The translations under genes were made by a program, and so were the position numbers. From Paracoccus isoporae (GTDB lineage Bacteria; Pseudomonadota; Alphaproteobacteria; Rhodobacterales; Rhodobacteraceae): 64,000 nucleotides of DNA. Within the stretch, counting starts at the first letter, position 1. The number at the start of each line of letters is the position of its first letter. Shown here in pieces: positions 9,270-19,603 of the stretch. Below the pieces are notes generated by a model. That model ran no database searches. It saw only the letters and a list, made by a program, of their open reading frames with translations, and was not told the origin of the DNA. Location of the stretch: assembly GCF_900101865.1 (NCBI RefSeq), contig NZ_FNAH01000002.1:1-64000 (forward strand), given 5' to 3'.

Positions 9270-9302
9270 AAAAAGCACCCCGCCAGCATGACCGGCGGGG
9301 CG
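9270..9302 (-). terminator. Terminator for the minus-strand Pmp3 pair
   Basis: Read on the minus strand, a stem (CCCCGCC 9278-9284 with GGCGGGG 9294-9300, plus an outer pair) is followed by a T5 run (9270-9274). It lies about 30 bases beyond the Pmp3 stop. Confidence 0.8.
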
Positions 9303-9331
9303 CGTGGTTTCCAAACCGGCGGCCGTTGCGA

Positions 9332-9484
9332 TCAGGCGATCACGAACAGCGCGTGGATGACGCCGGGGATGAAGCCCAGGAAGGTCAGCAGCAGGTTGAT
9401 CCAGAACTGCTTGCCGATCCCGACTTTCAGAAACACCCCCAGCGGCGGCAGGATGACGGCGGCGATGATCTCGATGAGTTTCAT
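9332..9484 (-). CDS. Pmp3/YqaE family small membrane protein
   Basis: A 50-residue peptide beginning MKLIEIIAAVILPPLGVFLK and continuing through FWINLLLTFLGFIPGVIHAL. It has two hydrophobic helices with the PPLGVF motif typical of the Pmp3/YqaE (UPF0057) family, whose members affect membrane potential and stress tolerance in yeast and plants; the bacterial function is poorly defined. It starts 9 bases after the larger membrane-protein gene on the same strand and is followed by a terminator, so the two form an operon. Confidence 0.88.
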   Translation of the reverse strand: MKLIEIIAAVILPPLGVFLKVGIGKQFWINLLLTFLGFIPGVIHALFVIA

Positions 9485-9493
9485 GGCGCCCTC

Positions 9494-10549
9494 CTATGAC
9501 CAGCGGATTTTGTCGTAATCTTCGGGATGGGCGAAGATCGCGCCCAGGCAGGCCGCGCCTAGCCCGAAGATCAGAGTGATCGCGCTCCAGAAGGCAAAGC
9601 TGGACGCGGCGTCGGCGGCCTGCGCGGCGCGCGCCTCGGCCTGCTGGACGGTCTGGTTGACCTCCGCCGTCAGCTCATCGACCGTGCTCCGGTAGCGGGT
9701 CACGATCTCGTCGCGGGTCTGCTGGAACTCGGCCAGCCATTCATCGACCTGCTGGCGGGCTTCCTGCTCGGACACGCCGGTGCGCTGTTGCAGGATCTCG
9801 GACAACTCCTCCAGCTTCTGATCGCCCAGGGGCGCGTTGGCACCCTCGGTCAGACGGCTGACGGCATTGTCGAGAATTTCCGGGGCGTCCTGCGGATTGC
9901 TCAGCACCCGCCGCGCGGTGGTCGCCGCGATCGAGCGGATCTGCTCGCGGTCCTGATCGTCGATCACGTCATTGGCGATCTCGCGCGCTTCCTGGCGGAT
10001 CTGGGCGGGCGTCGCCCCCTCGCGCTCAAGCTGCTGCTCCAGATCGGTCTGGAGCGACGCGGGCAGGATCTCGTCCACCGAGGGGAAATCCATCTCCGAC
10101 GGGTCGGGCAGGGCGGCCTGCGCCAACTGCCCGGCGCTGCCGGCGATATTGCCCGCGGCCGATCCAACGGTCTGAACCACCGATCCGGCGACAGAGGCGG
10201 CGCGGTTGGTCACCGCACCCGCGACATAGACGCCGATGATCGTCACCAGGGCCCAGACCACCGCGCCATGCAGCACGGCAGAGGGCATGAAGGGCAGACC
10301 CGACAGGCGGCCCGCGACCGAGCCACCGGCAAACAGGCACATGATGCCGGTCAGCAGGATGAACAGCCCGGTGCCGAAGCCGAAGCCGGTCATGTCGCCG
10401 TCATCGATGATCTCCAGCCCGATCGACAGGGCGAACAGCAGGAACACGATCTGCAGGGCGACCGCGCAGGCGGTCCCGGCGAAGATCGCCCCCCATGAGA
10501 CGCGGCTGGCCTCCAGCCGGCTTTGCGTTTCGACGCGGGTTTCGGTCAT
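9494..10549 (-). CDS. Conserved multi-helix membrane protein of unknown function
   Basis: A 351-residue protein. Three hydrophobic helices are visible in the first ~125 residues ([17 protein letters not shown]..., [37 protein letters not shown]). A long hydrophilic helical middle (about 150-310, rich in Glu/Gln/Arg) and a fourth helix near the end ([19 protein letters not shown]) follow. The WGAIFAGT start recalls alphaproteobacterial proteins often labelled PhnA-like, but no enzyme motif is seen. It is co-transcribed with the Pmp3 peptide and is divergent from the rpmC promoter; an envelope-stress role is a guess from that pairing. Confidence 0.75.
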   Translation of the reverse strand: MTETRVETQSRLEASRVSWGAIFAGTACAVALQIVFLLFALSIGLEIIDDGDMTGFGFGTGLFILLTGIMCLFAGGSVAGRLSGLPFMPSAVLHGAVVWALVTIIGVYVAGAVTNRAASVAGSVVQTVGSAAGNIAGSAGQLAQAALPDPSEMDFPSVDEILPASLQTDLEQQLEREGATPAQIRQEAREIANDVIDDQDREQIRSIAATTARRVLSNPQDAPEILDNAVSRLTEGANAPLGDQKLEELSEILQQRTGVSEQEARQQVDEWLAEFQQTRDEIVTRYRSTVDELTAEVNQTVQQAEARAAQAADAASSFAFWSAITLIFGLGAACLGAIFAHPEDYDKIRWS

Positions 10550-10675
10550 GGCTCTATCCCTCTCTCAAATTGTCACGTAACAGTGAAACTCCAAGCCATA
10601 GCGGCGGGCTTGGTTCCAAATCCGGGCGGTAAACTAACAAAGATCCTGTCGGCGGCGCTCCGTGCCGGAAATGGC

Positions 10676-10704
10676 TTGTCAAAGCCGCCGTCACCCTGTA
10701 TGGG
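10676..10704 (+). promoter_or_regulatory. Probable promoter of the rpmC-rpmD unit
   Basis: TTGTCA at 10676-10681 and TATGGG at 10699-10704 with a 17-base spacer, about 85 bases before rpmC. It lies where transcription must restart after the rplP terminator and the minus-strand genes. Confidence 0.5.
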
Positions 10705-10789
10705 ACGGCCTTCATCACGAAACTCCACCGGAATCAGGGTGGCCCGTGGCAAGCGGGGCTCTCCGGTGATGTTGAAAGGAAGAGGCGCA

Positions 10790-10996
10790 ATGAAAGCGCA
10801 GGAACTGAAAGACAAGACGCCCGAGCAGCTCAACGAGCAGCTCGTGTCGCTGAAAAAGGAAGCGTTCAACTTGCGCTTCCAGCAGGCCACCGGCCAGCTC
10901 GAATCGACCGCCCGCATGCGCAGCGTCCGTCGCGACGTGGCCCGTGTGAAGACCGTTCTGAACCAGAAAGCGGCCGACGCCGCGTCGTCGAAGTAA
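10790..10996 (+). CDS. rpmC: 50S ribosomal protein L29
   Basis: A 68-residue two-helix protein near the exit tunnel. It begins [18 protein letters not shown], and [19 protein letters not shown] is diagnostic. The start at 10790 follows GGAAGAGGCGC, a good ribosome-binding site; the frame is open further upstream, but only this start gives family length. It is the first gene of the second ribosomal unit. Confidence 0.96.
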   Translation: MKAQELKDKTPEQLNEQLVSLKKEAFNLRFQQATGQLESTARMRSVRRDVARVKTVLNQKAADAASSK

Positions 10997-11006
10997 GGGG
11001 ACCGAC

Positions 11007-11255
11007 ATGCCCAAACGCATCCTGCAAGGCACCGTGACCTCGGACAAGAACGACCAGACCGTCACCGTGCTGGTGGAACGGCGCTTCAAGCATCCGCTGC
11101 TGCACAAGACCGTGCGGTCGTCGAAGAAATACCGCGCCCATGACGCGGAGAACCAGTTCAAGGTCGGGGATACCGTTCGCATCGTCGAATGTGCCCCGGT
11201 CTCGAAGACCAAACGCTGGACCGTCCTGACGGAAGACGCAGCCGCGTCGGCCTGA
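11007..11255 (+). CDS. rpsQ: 30S ribosomal protein S17
   Basis: An 82-residue OB-fold protein and primary binder of 16S rRNA. It begins [19 protein letters not shown], and the [18 protein letters not shown] motif is present; length is usual. It lies 10 bases after rpmC. A 65-base gap before rplN contains GGGGCGACC...GGTCG elements but no clear terminator. Confidence 0.97.
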   Translation: MPKRILQGTVTSDKNDQTVTVLVERRFKHPLLHKTVRSSKKYRAHDAENQFKVGDTVRIVECAPVSKTKRWTVLTEDAAASA

Positions 11256-11320
11256 GGTCCGGATAAATTCGAAACCCTGGGGCGACCCGCATCGTCGTCC
11301 CCAAAGGTCGGGAGTAAACC

Positions 11321-11689
11321 ATGATCCAGATGCAGACCAATCTGGATGTCGCTGACAATTCCGGTGCCCGGAAAGTTCAGTGCATCAAGGTTCTGGGTGG
11401 TTCGCACCGTCGCTATGCGTCGGTGGGCGACATCATTGTCGTATCCGTCAAGGAAGCCATCCCGCGCGGCCGCGTGAAGAAAGGCGATGTCCGCAAGGCC
11501 GTCGTCGTGCGCACCGCCAAGGAAGTGAAACGCGAAGACGGCACCTCGATCCGCTTCGACCAGAATGCCGCCGTGATCCTGAACAACCAGGGCGAACCGG
11601 TCGGCACCCGTATCTTCGGGCCGGTCGTGCGCGAGCTGCGCGCGAAGAACTTCATGAAGATCATCTCGCTCGCTCCGGAGGTGCTGTGA
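11321..11689 (+). CDS. rplN: 50S ribosomal protein L14
   Basis: A 122-residue protein at the subunit interface (bridge B8) and binding site of the silencing factor RsfS. It begins [19 protein letters not shown]; the ADNSGAR motif and [13 protein letters not shown] are typical. It is the classic first gene of the spc operon, here continuous with rpmC-rpsQ. Its TGA overlaps the rplX ATG by one base. Confidence 0.98.
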   Translation: MIQMQTNLDVADNSGARKVQCIKVLGGSHRRYASVGDIIVVSVKEAIPRGRVKKGDVRKAVVVRTAKEVKREDGTSIRFDQNAAVILNNQGEPVGTRIFGPVVRELRAKNFMKIISLAPEVL

Positions 11690-11994
11690 TGGCTGCCAAG
11701 CTGAAGAAAGGCGACAAGGTCGTCGTCCTTGCCGGCAAGGACAAGGGCAAGCAGGGTGAGATCACGCAGGTTCTGCCCAAAGAGGGCAAGGCCGTCGTGG
11801 ACGGCGTGAATATCGCGCTGCGTCACACCCGCCAGTCGCAGACCAGCCAGGGCGGCCGCGTTCCCAAGAACATGCCGATCGACCTGTCGAACCTGGCGCT
11901 GTTGGACAAGAACGGCAAAGCGACCCGTGTCGGCTTCCGCGAGGAAGACGGCAAGAAGGTGCGTTTCGCCAAGACCACGGGAGACGTGATCTGA
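11689..11994 (+). CDS. rplX: 50S ribosomal protein L24
   Basis: A 101-residue assembly initiator of the 50S subunit. It carries an N-terminal KOW motif ([20 protein letters not shown], residues about 6-25). The ATG at 11689 is chosen because it overlaps the rplN stop as TGATG and gives the normal L24 start MAAKLKKGD. It overlaps the rplE start in the same way. Confidence 0.97.
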   Translation: MAAKLKKGDKVVVLAGKDKGKQGEITQVLPKEGKAVVDGVNIALRHTRQSQTSQGGRVPKNMPIDLSNLALLDKNGKATRVGFREEDGKKVRFAKTTGDVI

Positions 11995-12554
11995 TGCTGG
12001 ACGAATCCAAGTACACGCCGCGTCTGCGCCAGCAGTTCCGCGACAAGATCCGCGCCGCTCTGAAGGAAGAGTTCGGCTACAAGAACGACATGCAGATCCC
12101 CAAGCTCGACAAGATCGTGCTGAACATGGGAATCGGCGAGGCCGTCAAGGACACCAAGAAGGTCAAGCAGGGCGCCGAAGAGCTGTCCCTGATCGCGGGC
12201 CAGAAGGCAGTCACGACCAAGGCCAAGAAATCCATCGCCGGTTTCCGTGTGCGTGAGGAAATGCCGCTGGGTGCGAAAGTCACGCTGCGCGGCGATCGCA
12301 TGTATGAATTCCTCGACCGGCTCATCAACATCGCGCTGCCGCGCGTCCGCGACTTCCGCGGCGTGAAGGGCACGGCGTTTGACGGCCGCGGCAACTATGC
12401 CATGGGCCTGAAGGAACATATCGTGTTCCCGGAAATCAACTTCGACAAGGTCGACGAAGTTCTGGGGATGGACATCATCATCTGCACCACCGCGAAGACC
12501 GACGCGGAAGCGAAGTCGCTGTTGAAGCATTTCAACATGCCCTTCACCAGCTGA
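11994..12554 (+). CDS. rplE: 50S ribosomal protein L5
   Basis: A 186-residue 5S rRNA-binding protein of the central protuberance. It carries [17 protein letters not shown] (about residues 36-52) and [16 protein letters not shown], both diagnostic. It overlaps the rplX stop by one base and lies 19 bases before rpsN. Confidence 0.98.
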   Translation: MLDESKYTPRLRQQFRDKIRAALKEEFGYKNDMQIPKLDKIVLNMGIGEAVKDTKKVKQGAEELSLIAGQKAVTTKAKKSIAGFRVREEMPLGAKVTLRGDRMYEFLDRLINIALPRVRDFRGVKGTAFDGRGNYAMGLKEHIVFPEINFDKVDEVLGMDIIICTTAKTDAEAKSLLKHFNMPFTS

Positions 12555-12573
12555 TCGCGGAGGGAAAGAAGAT

Positions 12574-12879
12574 ATGGCTAAGAAATCCATGATTGAGCGC
12601 GAGAAGAAGCGCCAGCGCCTGGTCGAGAAATACGCCGCGAAGCGGGCCGAGCTGAACGAGATCATCCACGACCAGGAACGGCCGATGGAAGAGCGGTTCA
12701 AGGCGACGCTGAAGCTGGCCGAACTGCCGCGCAACTCCTCGCCCACGCGTCTGCACAACCGGTGCCAGCTCACCGGCCGTCCGCACGCGTATTACCGCAA
12801 ACTGAAACTCAGCCGGATCATGCTGCGCGAGCTTGGCGCTCAGGGGCATATCCCGGGCCTGGTCAAATCGAGCTGGTAA
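12574..12879 (+). CDS. rpsN: 30S ribosomal protein S14, zinc-free form
   Basis: A 101-residue protein of the 30S head. It is the long C-minus form: the C-terminal region [20 protein letters not shown] has only one cysteine, so no CXXC zinc ribbon is formed. It begins [20 protein letters not shown]. Position and spacing (19 bases after rplE, 10 before rpsH) are normal for the spc operon. Confidence 0.97.
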   Translation: MAKKSMIEREKKRQRLVEKYAAKRAELNEIIHDQERPMEERFKATLKLAELPRNSSPTRLHNRCQLTGRPHAYYRKLKLSRIMLRELGAQGHIPGLVKSSW

Positions 12880-12889
12880 GGGGGCGACA

Positions 12890-13288
12890 ATGAATATGAA
12901 CGATCCTCTCGGCGATATGCTGACCCGCATCCGCAACTCGCAGATGCGCGGCAAATCGACCGTCCGCTCGCCCTCTTCCAAGCTGCGCGCCTGGGTTCTG
13001 GACGTGCTGCAGTCGGAAGGCTACATCCGCGGCTATGAAGAAGTCACCACCGAGGCCGGCCACAAGGAGCTGGAAATCTCGCTGAAATACTTCGACGGCC
13101 AGCCGGTCATCCGCGAATTGTCCCGTGTGTCGAAGCCGGGCCGCCGCGTCTATGCCGGTGCCAAGGAAATCCCGCAGGTCCGCCAGGGTCTGGGCGTTTC
13201 CATCGTCTCGACGCCGAAAGGCGTGATGTCGGATGCAAATGCACGCAACGCCAATGTCGGCGGCGAAGTGCTCTGCACCGTATTCTAA
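12890..13288 (+). CDS. rpsH: 30S ribosomal protein S8
   Basis: A 132-residue central-domain protein that in E. coli represses the spc operon by binding the rplE leader. It begins [19 protein letters not shown] and ends GGEVLCTVF, the typical C-terminus with the catalytic-looking GE motif. A second ATG two codons in (12896) is also possible; 12890 is preferred with GGGGGCGAC upstream. Confidence 0.96.
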   Translation: MNMNDPLGDMLTRIRNSQMRGKSTVRSPSSKLRAWVLDVLQSEGYIRGYEEVTTEAGHKELEISLKYFDGQPVIRELSRVSKPGRRVYAGAKEIPQVRQGLGVSIVSTPKGVMSDANARNANVGGEVLCTVF

Positions 13289-13298
13289 GGAGGGCAGC

Positions 13299-13832
13299 AT
13301 GTCTCGTATTGGCAAAAGACCGGTCGAACTGCCCAAGGGCGTGACGGCCGAGATCAAAGGACAGACCATCGAGGTGAAGGGGCCGAAAGGCACCCGTTCC
13401 TTCACCGCGAATGATGATGTCGAACTGAAACTGGAAGACGGCTCCGTCTCGGTCGTGCCGCGCGGCATGTCCAAGCGCGCCCGCCAGCAATGGGGCATGA
13501 CCCGCTCGATGGTCGAGAACCTGACCGTCGGCGTGTCGGACGGCTTCAAGAAGGAGCTGGAAATCCAGGGCGTCGGTTATCGTGCGCAGATGCAGGGCAA
13601 GACGCTGAAGCTCTCGCTCGGCTACAGCCACGAGGTGAATTTCGAAACGCCCGATGGCGTGACGATCACCGCACCGAAGCAGACCGAAATCGTTGTGGAA
13701 GGCATCGACCAGCAGCTCGTTGGTCAGGTTGCCGCCAATATTCGCGAATGGCGCGCGCCGGAGCCCTATAAGGGCAAGGGCATCCGCTACAAGGGCGAAT
13801 ATGTCTTCCGCAAGGAAGGCAAGAAGAAGTAA
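13299..13832 (+). CDS. rplF: 50S ribosomal protein L6
   Basis: A 177-residue protein near the sarcin-ricin loop, made of two similar domains. It begins [15 protein letters not shown] and has the conserved C-terminal [34 protein letters not shown] gives a strong ribosome-binding site for the ATG at 13299; an in-frame upstream ATG within rpsH would be too long. Confidence 0.97.
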   Translation: MSRIGKRPVELPKGVTAEIKGQTIEVKGPKGTRSFTANDDVELKLEDGSVSVVPRGMSKRARQQWGMTRSMVENLTVGVSDGFKKELEIQGVGYRAQMQGKTLKLSLGYSHEVNFETPDGVTITAPKQTEIVVEGIDQQLVGQVAANIREWRAPEPYKGKGIRYKGEYVFRKEGKKK

Positions 13833-13843
13833 GGGGCGCGAAA

Positions 13844-14203
13844 ATGGCACTGAAAAAGAGAGATCTGTTCCTCAAGCGCCGCCTGCGCAACCGGAACAAG
13901 CTGCGCGCGGAAGGCTCCGGCCGCCCGCGCCTGTCGGTCCACCGCTCGTCCAAGAACATCTCGGTCCAGCTGATCGACGACGCCCAGGGACGGACCCTGG
14001 CCGCGGCGTCCACGCTGGAGAAGGATCTGGGCGTCGTGGGCAAGAACAATGTCGACGCGGCGGCCAAAATCGGCGCGGCGATTGCGGAACGGGCCAAGAA
14101 GGCCGGTGTGGAAGAAGTCGTGTTCGACCGCGGCGGCTTCCTGTTCCACGGCAAGATCAAGGCGCTTGCCGATGCCGCCCGCGAAGGCGGTCTGAAGTTC
14201 TGA
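13844..14203 (+). CDS. rplR: 50S ribosomal protein L18
   Basis: A 119-residue 5S rRNA-binding protein. It has the [18 protein letters not shown] segment and the C-terminal [22 protein letters not shown] motif. It lies 11 bases after rplF. The gap to rpsE is 136 bases, unusually long for this operon, and contains two strong hairpins. Confidence 0.97.
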   Translation: MALKKRDLFLKRRLRNRNKLRAEGSGRPRLSVHRSSKNISVQLIDDAQGRTLAAASTLEKDLGVVGKNNVDAAAKIGAAIAERAKKAGVEEVVFDRGGFLFHGKIKALADAAREGGLKF

Positions 14204-14210
14204 GACCTGT

Positions 14211-14280
14211 GGACGGCGCGGCGGGGGACCGGCGCGCCGTCCCGATGATCCGGGGGCAGGGGGCACATGCCCGCCTGCCC
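14211..14280 (+). promoter_or_regulatory. Two strong adjacent hairpins between rplR and rpsE
   Basis: Hairpin one is a 10-bp perfect G+C stem (14211-14220 with 14233-14242). Hairpin two is a 7-bp stem (14254-14260 with 14274-14280) with an inner GGGC/GCCC pair. Neither is followed by a T run, so they are more likely RNA-stability or translation-control elements than terminators. Confidence 0.55.
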
Positions 14281-14339
14281 ACCTGGATCGAGTTCAACGG
14301 CGCCCAAGCGATGCGCGCCACCATGTGAAGGAATGCCGA

Positions 14340-14936
14340 ATGGCAGAACGTGATAACCGCCGGGGCGGCCGCCGCGATCAGCGCGAGGAAACCCCCGAAT
14401 TCGCCGACCGTCTGGTCGCGATCAACCGTGTCTCGAAAACCGTCAAGGGTGGTAAGCGCTTCGGCTTCGCCGCGCTCGTCGTCGTCGGCGATCAGCGGGG
14501 CCGTGTCGGCTTCGGCAAGGGCAAGGCCAAAGAGGTGCCCGAGGCGATCCGCAAGGCCACCGAACAGGCCAAGCGCAACATGATCCGCGTGCCGCTGCGC
14601 GACGGCCGCACCCTGCACCACGACACCACCGGCCGCCACGGTGCGGGCCGCGTCGTGATGCGCACCGCCGTTCCGGGGACCGGGATCATCGCCGGTGGTC
14701 CGATGCGCGCCGTGTTCGAGATGCTGGGCGTCCAGGACGTCGTGGCGAAATCGCTGGGTTCGCAGAACCCCTATAACATGATCCGCGCCACGCTGGACGG
14801 TCTGCAATCCGAGGCCTCGCCGCGCTCGGTCGCGCAGCGCCGCGGCAAGAAGGTGGCCGACATCCTGCCCTCGCAGGACAAGGCACCCGAAGCCGAAGCC
14901 GGCACCGACGCGACCGTCACCTCGGCGCAGGCGTAA
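14340..14936 (+). CDS. rpsE: 30S ribosomal protein S5
   Basis: A 198-residue decoding-fidelity protein. It carries the [20 protein letters not shown]5 signature (about residues 22-41) and [19 protein letters not shown]. Both tails (residues 1-15 and the last 15) are longer and more charged than in E. coli. The start is 14340 ([10 protein letters not shown]) with AAGGAATG upstream. Confidence 0.97.
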   Translation: MAERDNRRGGRRDQREETPEFADRLVAINRVSKTVKGGKRFGFAALVVVGDQRGRVGFGKGKAKEVPEAIRKATEQAKRNMIRVPLRDGRTLHHDTTGRHGAGRVVMRTAVPGTGIIAGGPMRAVFEMLGVQDVVAKSLGSQNPYNMIRATLDGLQSEASPRSVAQRRGKKVADILPSQDKAPEAEAGTDATVTSAQA

Positions 14937-14948
14937 GGAGAAGGGCAT

Positions 14949-15137
14949 ATGGCAAAAACCATCGTCGTCAAGCAGATCGGCTCTCCGATCCGCCGCCCCG
15001 CCATCCAGCGTGAAACGCTGAAAGGCCTGGGCCTGAACAAGATGCACCGCACCCGCGAGCTGGAAGACACGCCCGCGATCCGCGGCATGGTGGCGAAGAT
15101 CCCGCATCTCGCGACCATCATCGAAGAAAAGAACTGA
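14949..15137 (+). CDS. rpmD: 50S ribosomal protein L30
   Basis: A 62-residue protein with the family fold: [29 protein letters not shown] in pieces, then GMVAKIPHL. It follows rpsE by 12 bases with AAGGAGAAGG as ribosome-binding site. In most bacteria rplO follows directly; here a terminator and a phosphatase gene intervene. Confidence 0.96.
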   Translation: MAKTIVVKQIGSPIRRPAIQRETLKGLGLNKMHRTRELEDTPAIRGMVAKIPHLATIIEEKN

Positions 15138-15142
15138 GGATC

Positions 15143-15173
15143 AGGCCGGGGCGCGACCCCGGCCTTTTCTTTT
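15143..15173 (+). terminator. Rho-independent terminator after rpmD
   Basis: A 9-bp perfect stem (15143-15151 with 15157-15165), a CGCGA loop and a T-rich tail (TTTCTTTT). It ends the rpmC-rpmD transcript. Confidence 0.9.
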
Positions 15174-15311
15174 GGCGCGGCGCGATGGGTCGTGCCGCGC
15201 CTCCCGTGCCGCCCGCATCATCGGCCTGCGTCAATCCGGCCACAGCCCGCCGATCGCGCCCGCCAGAGAGCCATCGCGGCAACCAATGCGGCGGCGCGGC
15301 GTTTCCTGCCC

Positions 15312-15923
15312 ATGGATCAGAGCCGCATCACCAGCCAGGTCGAACAGGCCGATATCGAGGTCACGATGGAGGCCACGCGCCATCGCGACCACCCGCTTGT
15401 CAGGACCATCGGCGCGCTGTCGGAAATCACCGATCAACCCCCCGCCTTCACCGGCGCGGCCCTCGCCGCCCTCGCGGGGCTGCTGCTGAACCGCCCGAAA
15501 CTGGCCGAGGCCGGGCTGCGCAGCTTCGCGGCCCTGGGCATCGCCACGCTGGTGAAGGGCACGATCAAGTCCTCCGTCACCCGCACCCGGCCCTTCATGC
15601 TGCGCGACAAGGGGCATTACGACACCCGCGTCGGCGGCCCCGATGACGGGCCGTGGAACTCCTTTCCCTCCGGCCACACCGCCAATGCGGTCGCCATCGC
15701 GCGCGCGGTCAGCCGCGCCTATCCCGACACGGCGCCCGGCGGGGTGGCCTTTGCGGCGGTGGTCGGCGGCATCCAGATCCCGCGCGGCAGCCATTATCCG
15801 CTTGACGTTGCGGCGGGGGCGGTCGTCGGGCTGCTGTCCGAGAAGGTGGTGGCGATCCTCTGGCAGCGCGCCCCGGCGGCACAGCCGGGCTGCGCATCGC
15901 AGCCACGCGCCGCAGCAGAATGA
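15312..15923 (+). CDS. PAP2-family phosphatase
   Basis: A roughly 203-residue PAP2 phosphatase with the three active-site motifs in order: KSSVTRTRP, PSGH and PRGSHYPLDV (catalytic histidines in PSGH and SHYP). Hydrophobic helices surround them, so it is likely an inner-membrane enzyme acting on lipid pyrophosphates or phosphatidate. The frame is open from 15192, but the first ~40 residues are Arg/Pro/His-rich and look untranslated; ATG 15312 (MDQSRITSQVEQ) is preferred although no strong ribosome-binding site is seen. It interrupts the spc operon between rpmD and rplO. Confidence 0.85.
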   Translation: MDQSRITSQVEQADIEVTMEATRHRDHPLVRTIGALSEITDQPPAFTGAALAALAGLLLNRPKLAEAGLRSFAALGIATLVKGTIKSSVTRTRPFMLRDKGHYDTRVGGPDDGPWNSFPSGHTANAVAIARAVSRAYPDTAPGGVAFAAVVGGIQIPRGSHYPLDVAAGAVVGLLSEKVVAILWQRAPAAQPGCASQPRAAAE

Positions 15924-16051
15924 GATTGCACGCGCGCTGATTTTTCTTTAGACAGCGCCCGCGTGCCAATCGGCACCGACTCGACAACCAAGAAACGCCG
16001 TGTTCGCCCCATTCCGCTTCGCGGGGCGTCTCCGGCATCAGGAGAAGCGAT

Positions 16052-16537
16052 ATGAAACTGCATGAAATCCGCGACAATGAGGGCGCGAACCGCAAGAAGA
16101 AGCGCGTGGCGCGCGGCCCCGGCTCCGGCAAGGGCAAGACCGCCGGGCGCGGCATCAAGGGCCAGACCTCGCGCTCGGGCGTGGCGCTGAACGGCTATGA
16201 AGGCGGTCAGATGCCGCTCTATCGCCGCCTGCCGAAGCGCGGCTTCACCGCACCCAACGCCAAGAAATTCGCCGTCGTCAATCTGGGCCAGATCCAGAGC
16301 TTCATCGACGCCGGCAAGCTGGACGCCAAGGGCGCCATCACCGAGGACACGCTGGTCGAGGCCGGTGTCGTGCGCCGTAAGCTGGACGGGGTGCGGGTTC
16401 TGGGCAAGGGCGAACTCAAGGCCAAGCTGGACCTGACCGTGGCCGGGGCGTCGAAATCCGCCGCCGAGGCGATCGAGAAGGCCGGCGGCAAGCTGACCGT
16501 CACCACGCCGGCCCGCGAAGAAACCGCGGCCGAGTGA
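16052..16537 (+). CDS. rplO: 50S ribosomal protein L15
   Basis: A 161-residue protein with the Gly-rich N-terminus ([19 protein letters not shown]) and the [15 protein letters not shown] motif. AGGAGAAGCG lies before the ATG. The 128-base leader (15924-16051) contains a hairpin, CGCCCC 16005-16010 with GGGGCG 16023-16028, and must hold a promoter unless PAP2 transcripts read through; no clear -35/-10 pair was found. Confidence 0.97.
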   Translation: MKLHEIRDNEGANRKKKRVARGPGSGKGKTAGRGIKGQTSRSGVALNGYEGGQMPLYRRLPKRGFTAPNAKKFAVVNLGQIQSFIDAGKLDAKGAITEDTLVEAGVVRRKLDGVRVLGKGELKAKLDLTVAGASKSAAEAIEKAGGKLTVTTPAREETAAE

Positions 16538-16548
16538 TTGTGCTTGTG

Positions 16549-16566
16549 AGGGGCGGCAGCGCCCCT
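16549..16566 (+). promoter_or_regulatory. Hairpin between rplO and secY
   Basis: AGGGGCG (16549-16555) pairs with CGCCCCT (16560-16566) around a GCAG loop, in a 123-base gap. No adjacent T run follows, so it is an attenuator or processing hairpin rather than a full terminator. Confidence 0.4.
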
Positions 16567-16660
16567 TACATACACGACTGAGTTTTCCTTTCGCGCCGCG
16601 GGATCTCCATCAGGTCCGGCGGCGCTGACATGATACGACCCGCAATCTGGGGGCACTTAC

Positions 16661-18034
<1,374 letters not shown>

Positions 18035-18069
18035 TCCGCGCCGCATCAAAAGGGAAGAGGGACCCCGCC

Positions 18070-18732
18070 ATGACCGTGAACATCATCCTTCTCGGCCCGC
18101 CCGGCGCGGGCAAGGGCACCCAGGCACGCCGGCTGGTGGAGGAGCGCGGGCTGGTCCAGCTGTCCACCGGCGACATGCTGCGCGAGGCGCGCTCCTCGGG
18201 GACGGAGATGGGCAAGGTCGTGGCCGAGGTGATGGACAAGGGCCAGTTGGTGACGGACGAGATCGTCGTCGGGCTGATCCGCGAGAAGCTGGAGGGCTCG
18301 GACGCGAAGGGCTTCATCTTCGACGGCTTCCCGCGCACGCTGGCGCAGGCCGACGCGCTCGGCGCGCTGTTGGGCGGGCTGGGACAGCAGGTAGACGGGG
18401 TGATCGAGATGCAGGTGGACGACGCCGCACTCGTGCGCCGCATCACCGGGCGCTTCACCTGCGGCAATTGCGGCGAGGTCTATCACGACGAGACCAAGCC
18501 CACCGCGAAGGACGGCGTCTGCGATGTCTGCGGCTCCACCGATCTGCGCCGCCGTGCCGATGACAATGAAGAGAGCCTGAAGACGCGGCTGCTGGAGTAT
18601 TACAAGAAGACCTCGCCGCTGATCGGCTATTACTATGCCAAGGGCAATCTGCACCCTGTCAACGGGCTGGCCGAGGTCGAGGCCGTCGCGGCCGATATGG
18701 GCCGGGTGCTGGACGGGCTGACTGTCGATTAA
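18070..18732 (+). CDS. adk: Adenylate kinase with zinc-binding LID
   Basis: A 220-residue enzyme that interconverts ATP + AMP and 2 ADP. It has P-loop GPPGAGKGT (residues 9-17), AMP-site STGDMLR (about 32-38) and GFPRT (86-90). The LID domain carries four cysteines, C131, C134, C151 and C154, so it is a zinc-containing long form. It lies 35 bases after secY with GGGAAGAGGG upstream. No terminator is evident after it. Confidence 0.98.
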   Translation: MTVNIILLGPPGAGKGTQARRLVEERGLVQLSTGDMLREARSSGTEMGKVVAEVMDKGQLVTDEIVVGLIREKLEGSDAKGFIFDGFPRTLAQADALGALLGGLGQQVDGVIEMQVDDAALVRRITGRFTCGNCGEVYHDETKPTAKDGVCDVCGSTDLRRRADDNEESLKTRLLEYYKKTSPLIGYYYAKGNLHPVNGLAEVEAVAADMGRVLDGLTVD

Positions 18733-18804
18733 TCATATAGTTTGCAACTCTTTGGACGAATCAGCGTTTGTGGTACGGAGGACTGGTACAGGAGTTCGGG
18801 TACG

Positions 18805-19251
18805 ATGATCTCTGCATTGGCTGCGGCGAAAGAATTTGGAAGACTGTCCGGTTGGGGGCTTTCCAACTTGGAGTTGCAGAAGCTCATTTACATCGCGCAC
18901 ATGATTTACTTGGGGCGGACAGGAAAACCACTCGTTTCGGGACCGTTCCAGGCTTGGGATTACGGCCCCGTCAACCCTACTTTGTACCATAGAGCGAAGG
19001 TGTTCGGTCGTGCGCCGGTCGAGGACATATTTGGTTCTCTTCCACCGCTTCCCGAAGGCGCTGAAAAGAGATTTATTCAGGAGGCTTATGAGTCTTTGGG
19101 CGCATTGGGTCCGAGCCAGTTGGTCAGTATCACGCATCGGACCGGCGGAGCTTGGGAAGCTAACTACCGGCCAGGTCGACGTTACAGCTTGATTTCGAAC
19201 GAAGACATCCGGAAAGAGTACGAGAGCCTTGACGTCGACCAAGCTGCCTGA
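18805..19251 (+). CDS. Panacea-domain (DUF4065) protein, putative antitoxin
   Basis: A 148-residue protein with the Panacea/DUF4065 signature: LELQKLIYIAHMIYLG (about residues 22-37) and FQAWDYGPVNPTLYHRA (48-64). Known members include SocA of Caulobacter, a proteolytic adaptor for the SocB toxin, and the PanA antitoxins of varied toxin-antitoxin pairs. ATG 18805 is chosen because AGGAG lies upstream; an in-frame ATG at 18742 would add 21 atypical residues. It overlaps the next gene by 23 bases, so the two are one operon. Lower G+C than neighbours suggests acquisition. The family call is firm; the antitoxin role is inferred. Confidence 0.85.
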   Translation: MISALAAAKEFGRLSGWGLSNLELQKLIYIAHMIYLGRTGKPLVSGPFQAWDYGPVNPTLYHRAKVFGRAPVEDIFGSLPPLPEGAEKRFIQEAYESLGALGPSQLVSITHRTGGAWEANYRPGRRYSLISNEDIRKEYESLDVDQAA

Positions 19252-19576
19252 GCAAAGAAGTACGGATTTCAGCGCATTGGCTGAGCGCGCTGTCCCCGAT
19301 AAGCGCGATCAACAGATTACCGAGCTGCAAGAGGAAATCGCTCAGTTAAGGGATGCGAGGCAAGAAGAACGATTTGCATTCACCGTTGGGCTAATTTTAC
19401 TGCTTGATGTCTGCTTCTTTACAGTTATGCCGTCGTTTGGTGGGCCGATCGCATTACTAATTCTTGAACTGCTGATACTCATTCCCCTCGCTCGGCAGAT
19501 GGGGGTCGACGAGATTGTGAAACTTTTGAATAGGGTCCTGGAGAGATTTGTCTCGAAAGGTAACTCAGAAGAGTAG
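19229..19576 (+). CDS. Two-helix membrane protein paired with Panacea, putative toxin
   Basis: A 115-residue protein not recognised as a named family. It has a coiled-coil-like segment (about residues 27-48) and two hydrophobic helices (about 49-68 and 71-90) carrying an aspartate (D60) and a glutamate (E80) within them. An amphipathic C-terminal helix (DEIVKLLNRVLERF) follows. It overlaps the Panacea gene by 23 bases. From its size, membrane character and linkage it could be a membrane-acting toxin neutralised by the upstream protein; this is inference. Codon use is AT-rich compared with the ribosomal genes on each side. Confidence 0.65.
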   Translation: MTSTKLPEQRSTDFSALAERAVPDKRDQQITELQEEIAQLRDARQEERFAFTVGLILLLDVCFFTVMPSFGGPIALLILELLILIPLARQMGVDEIVKLLNRVLERFVSKGNSEE

Positions 19577-19603
19577 TCCCGATAGAGTTGCGCACTCACC
19601 TTC

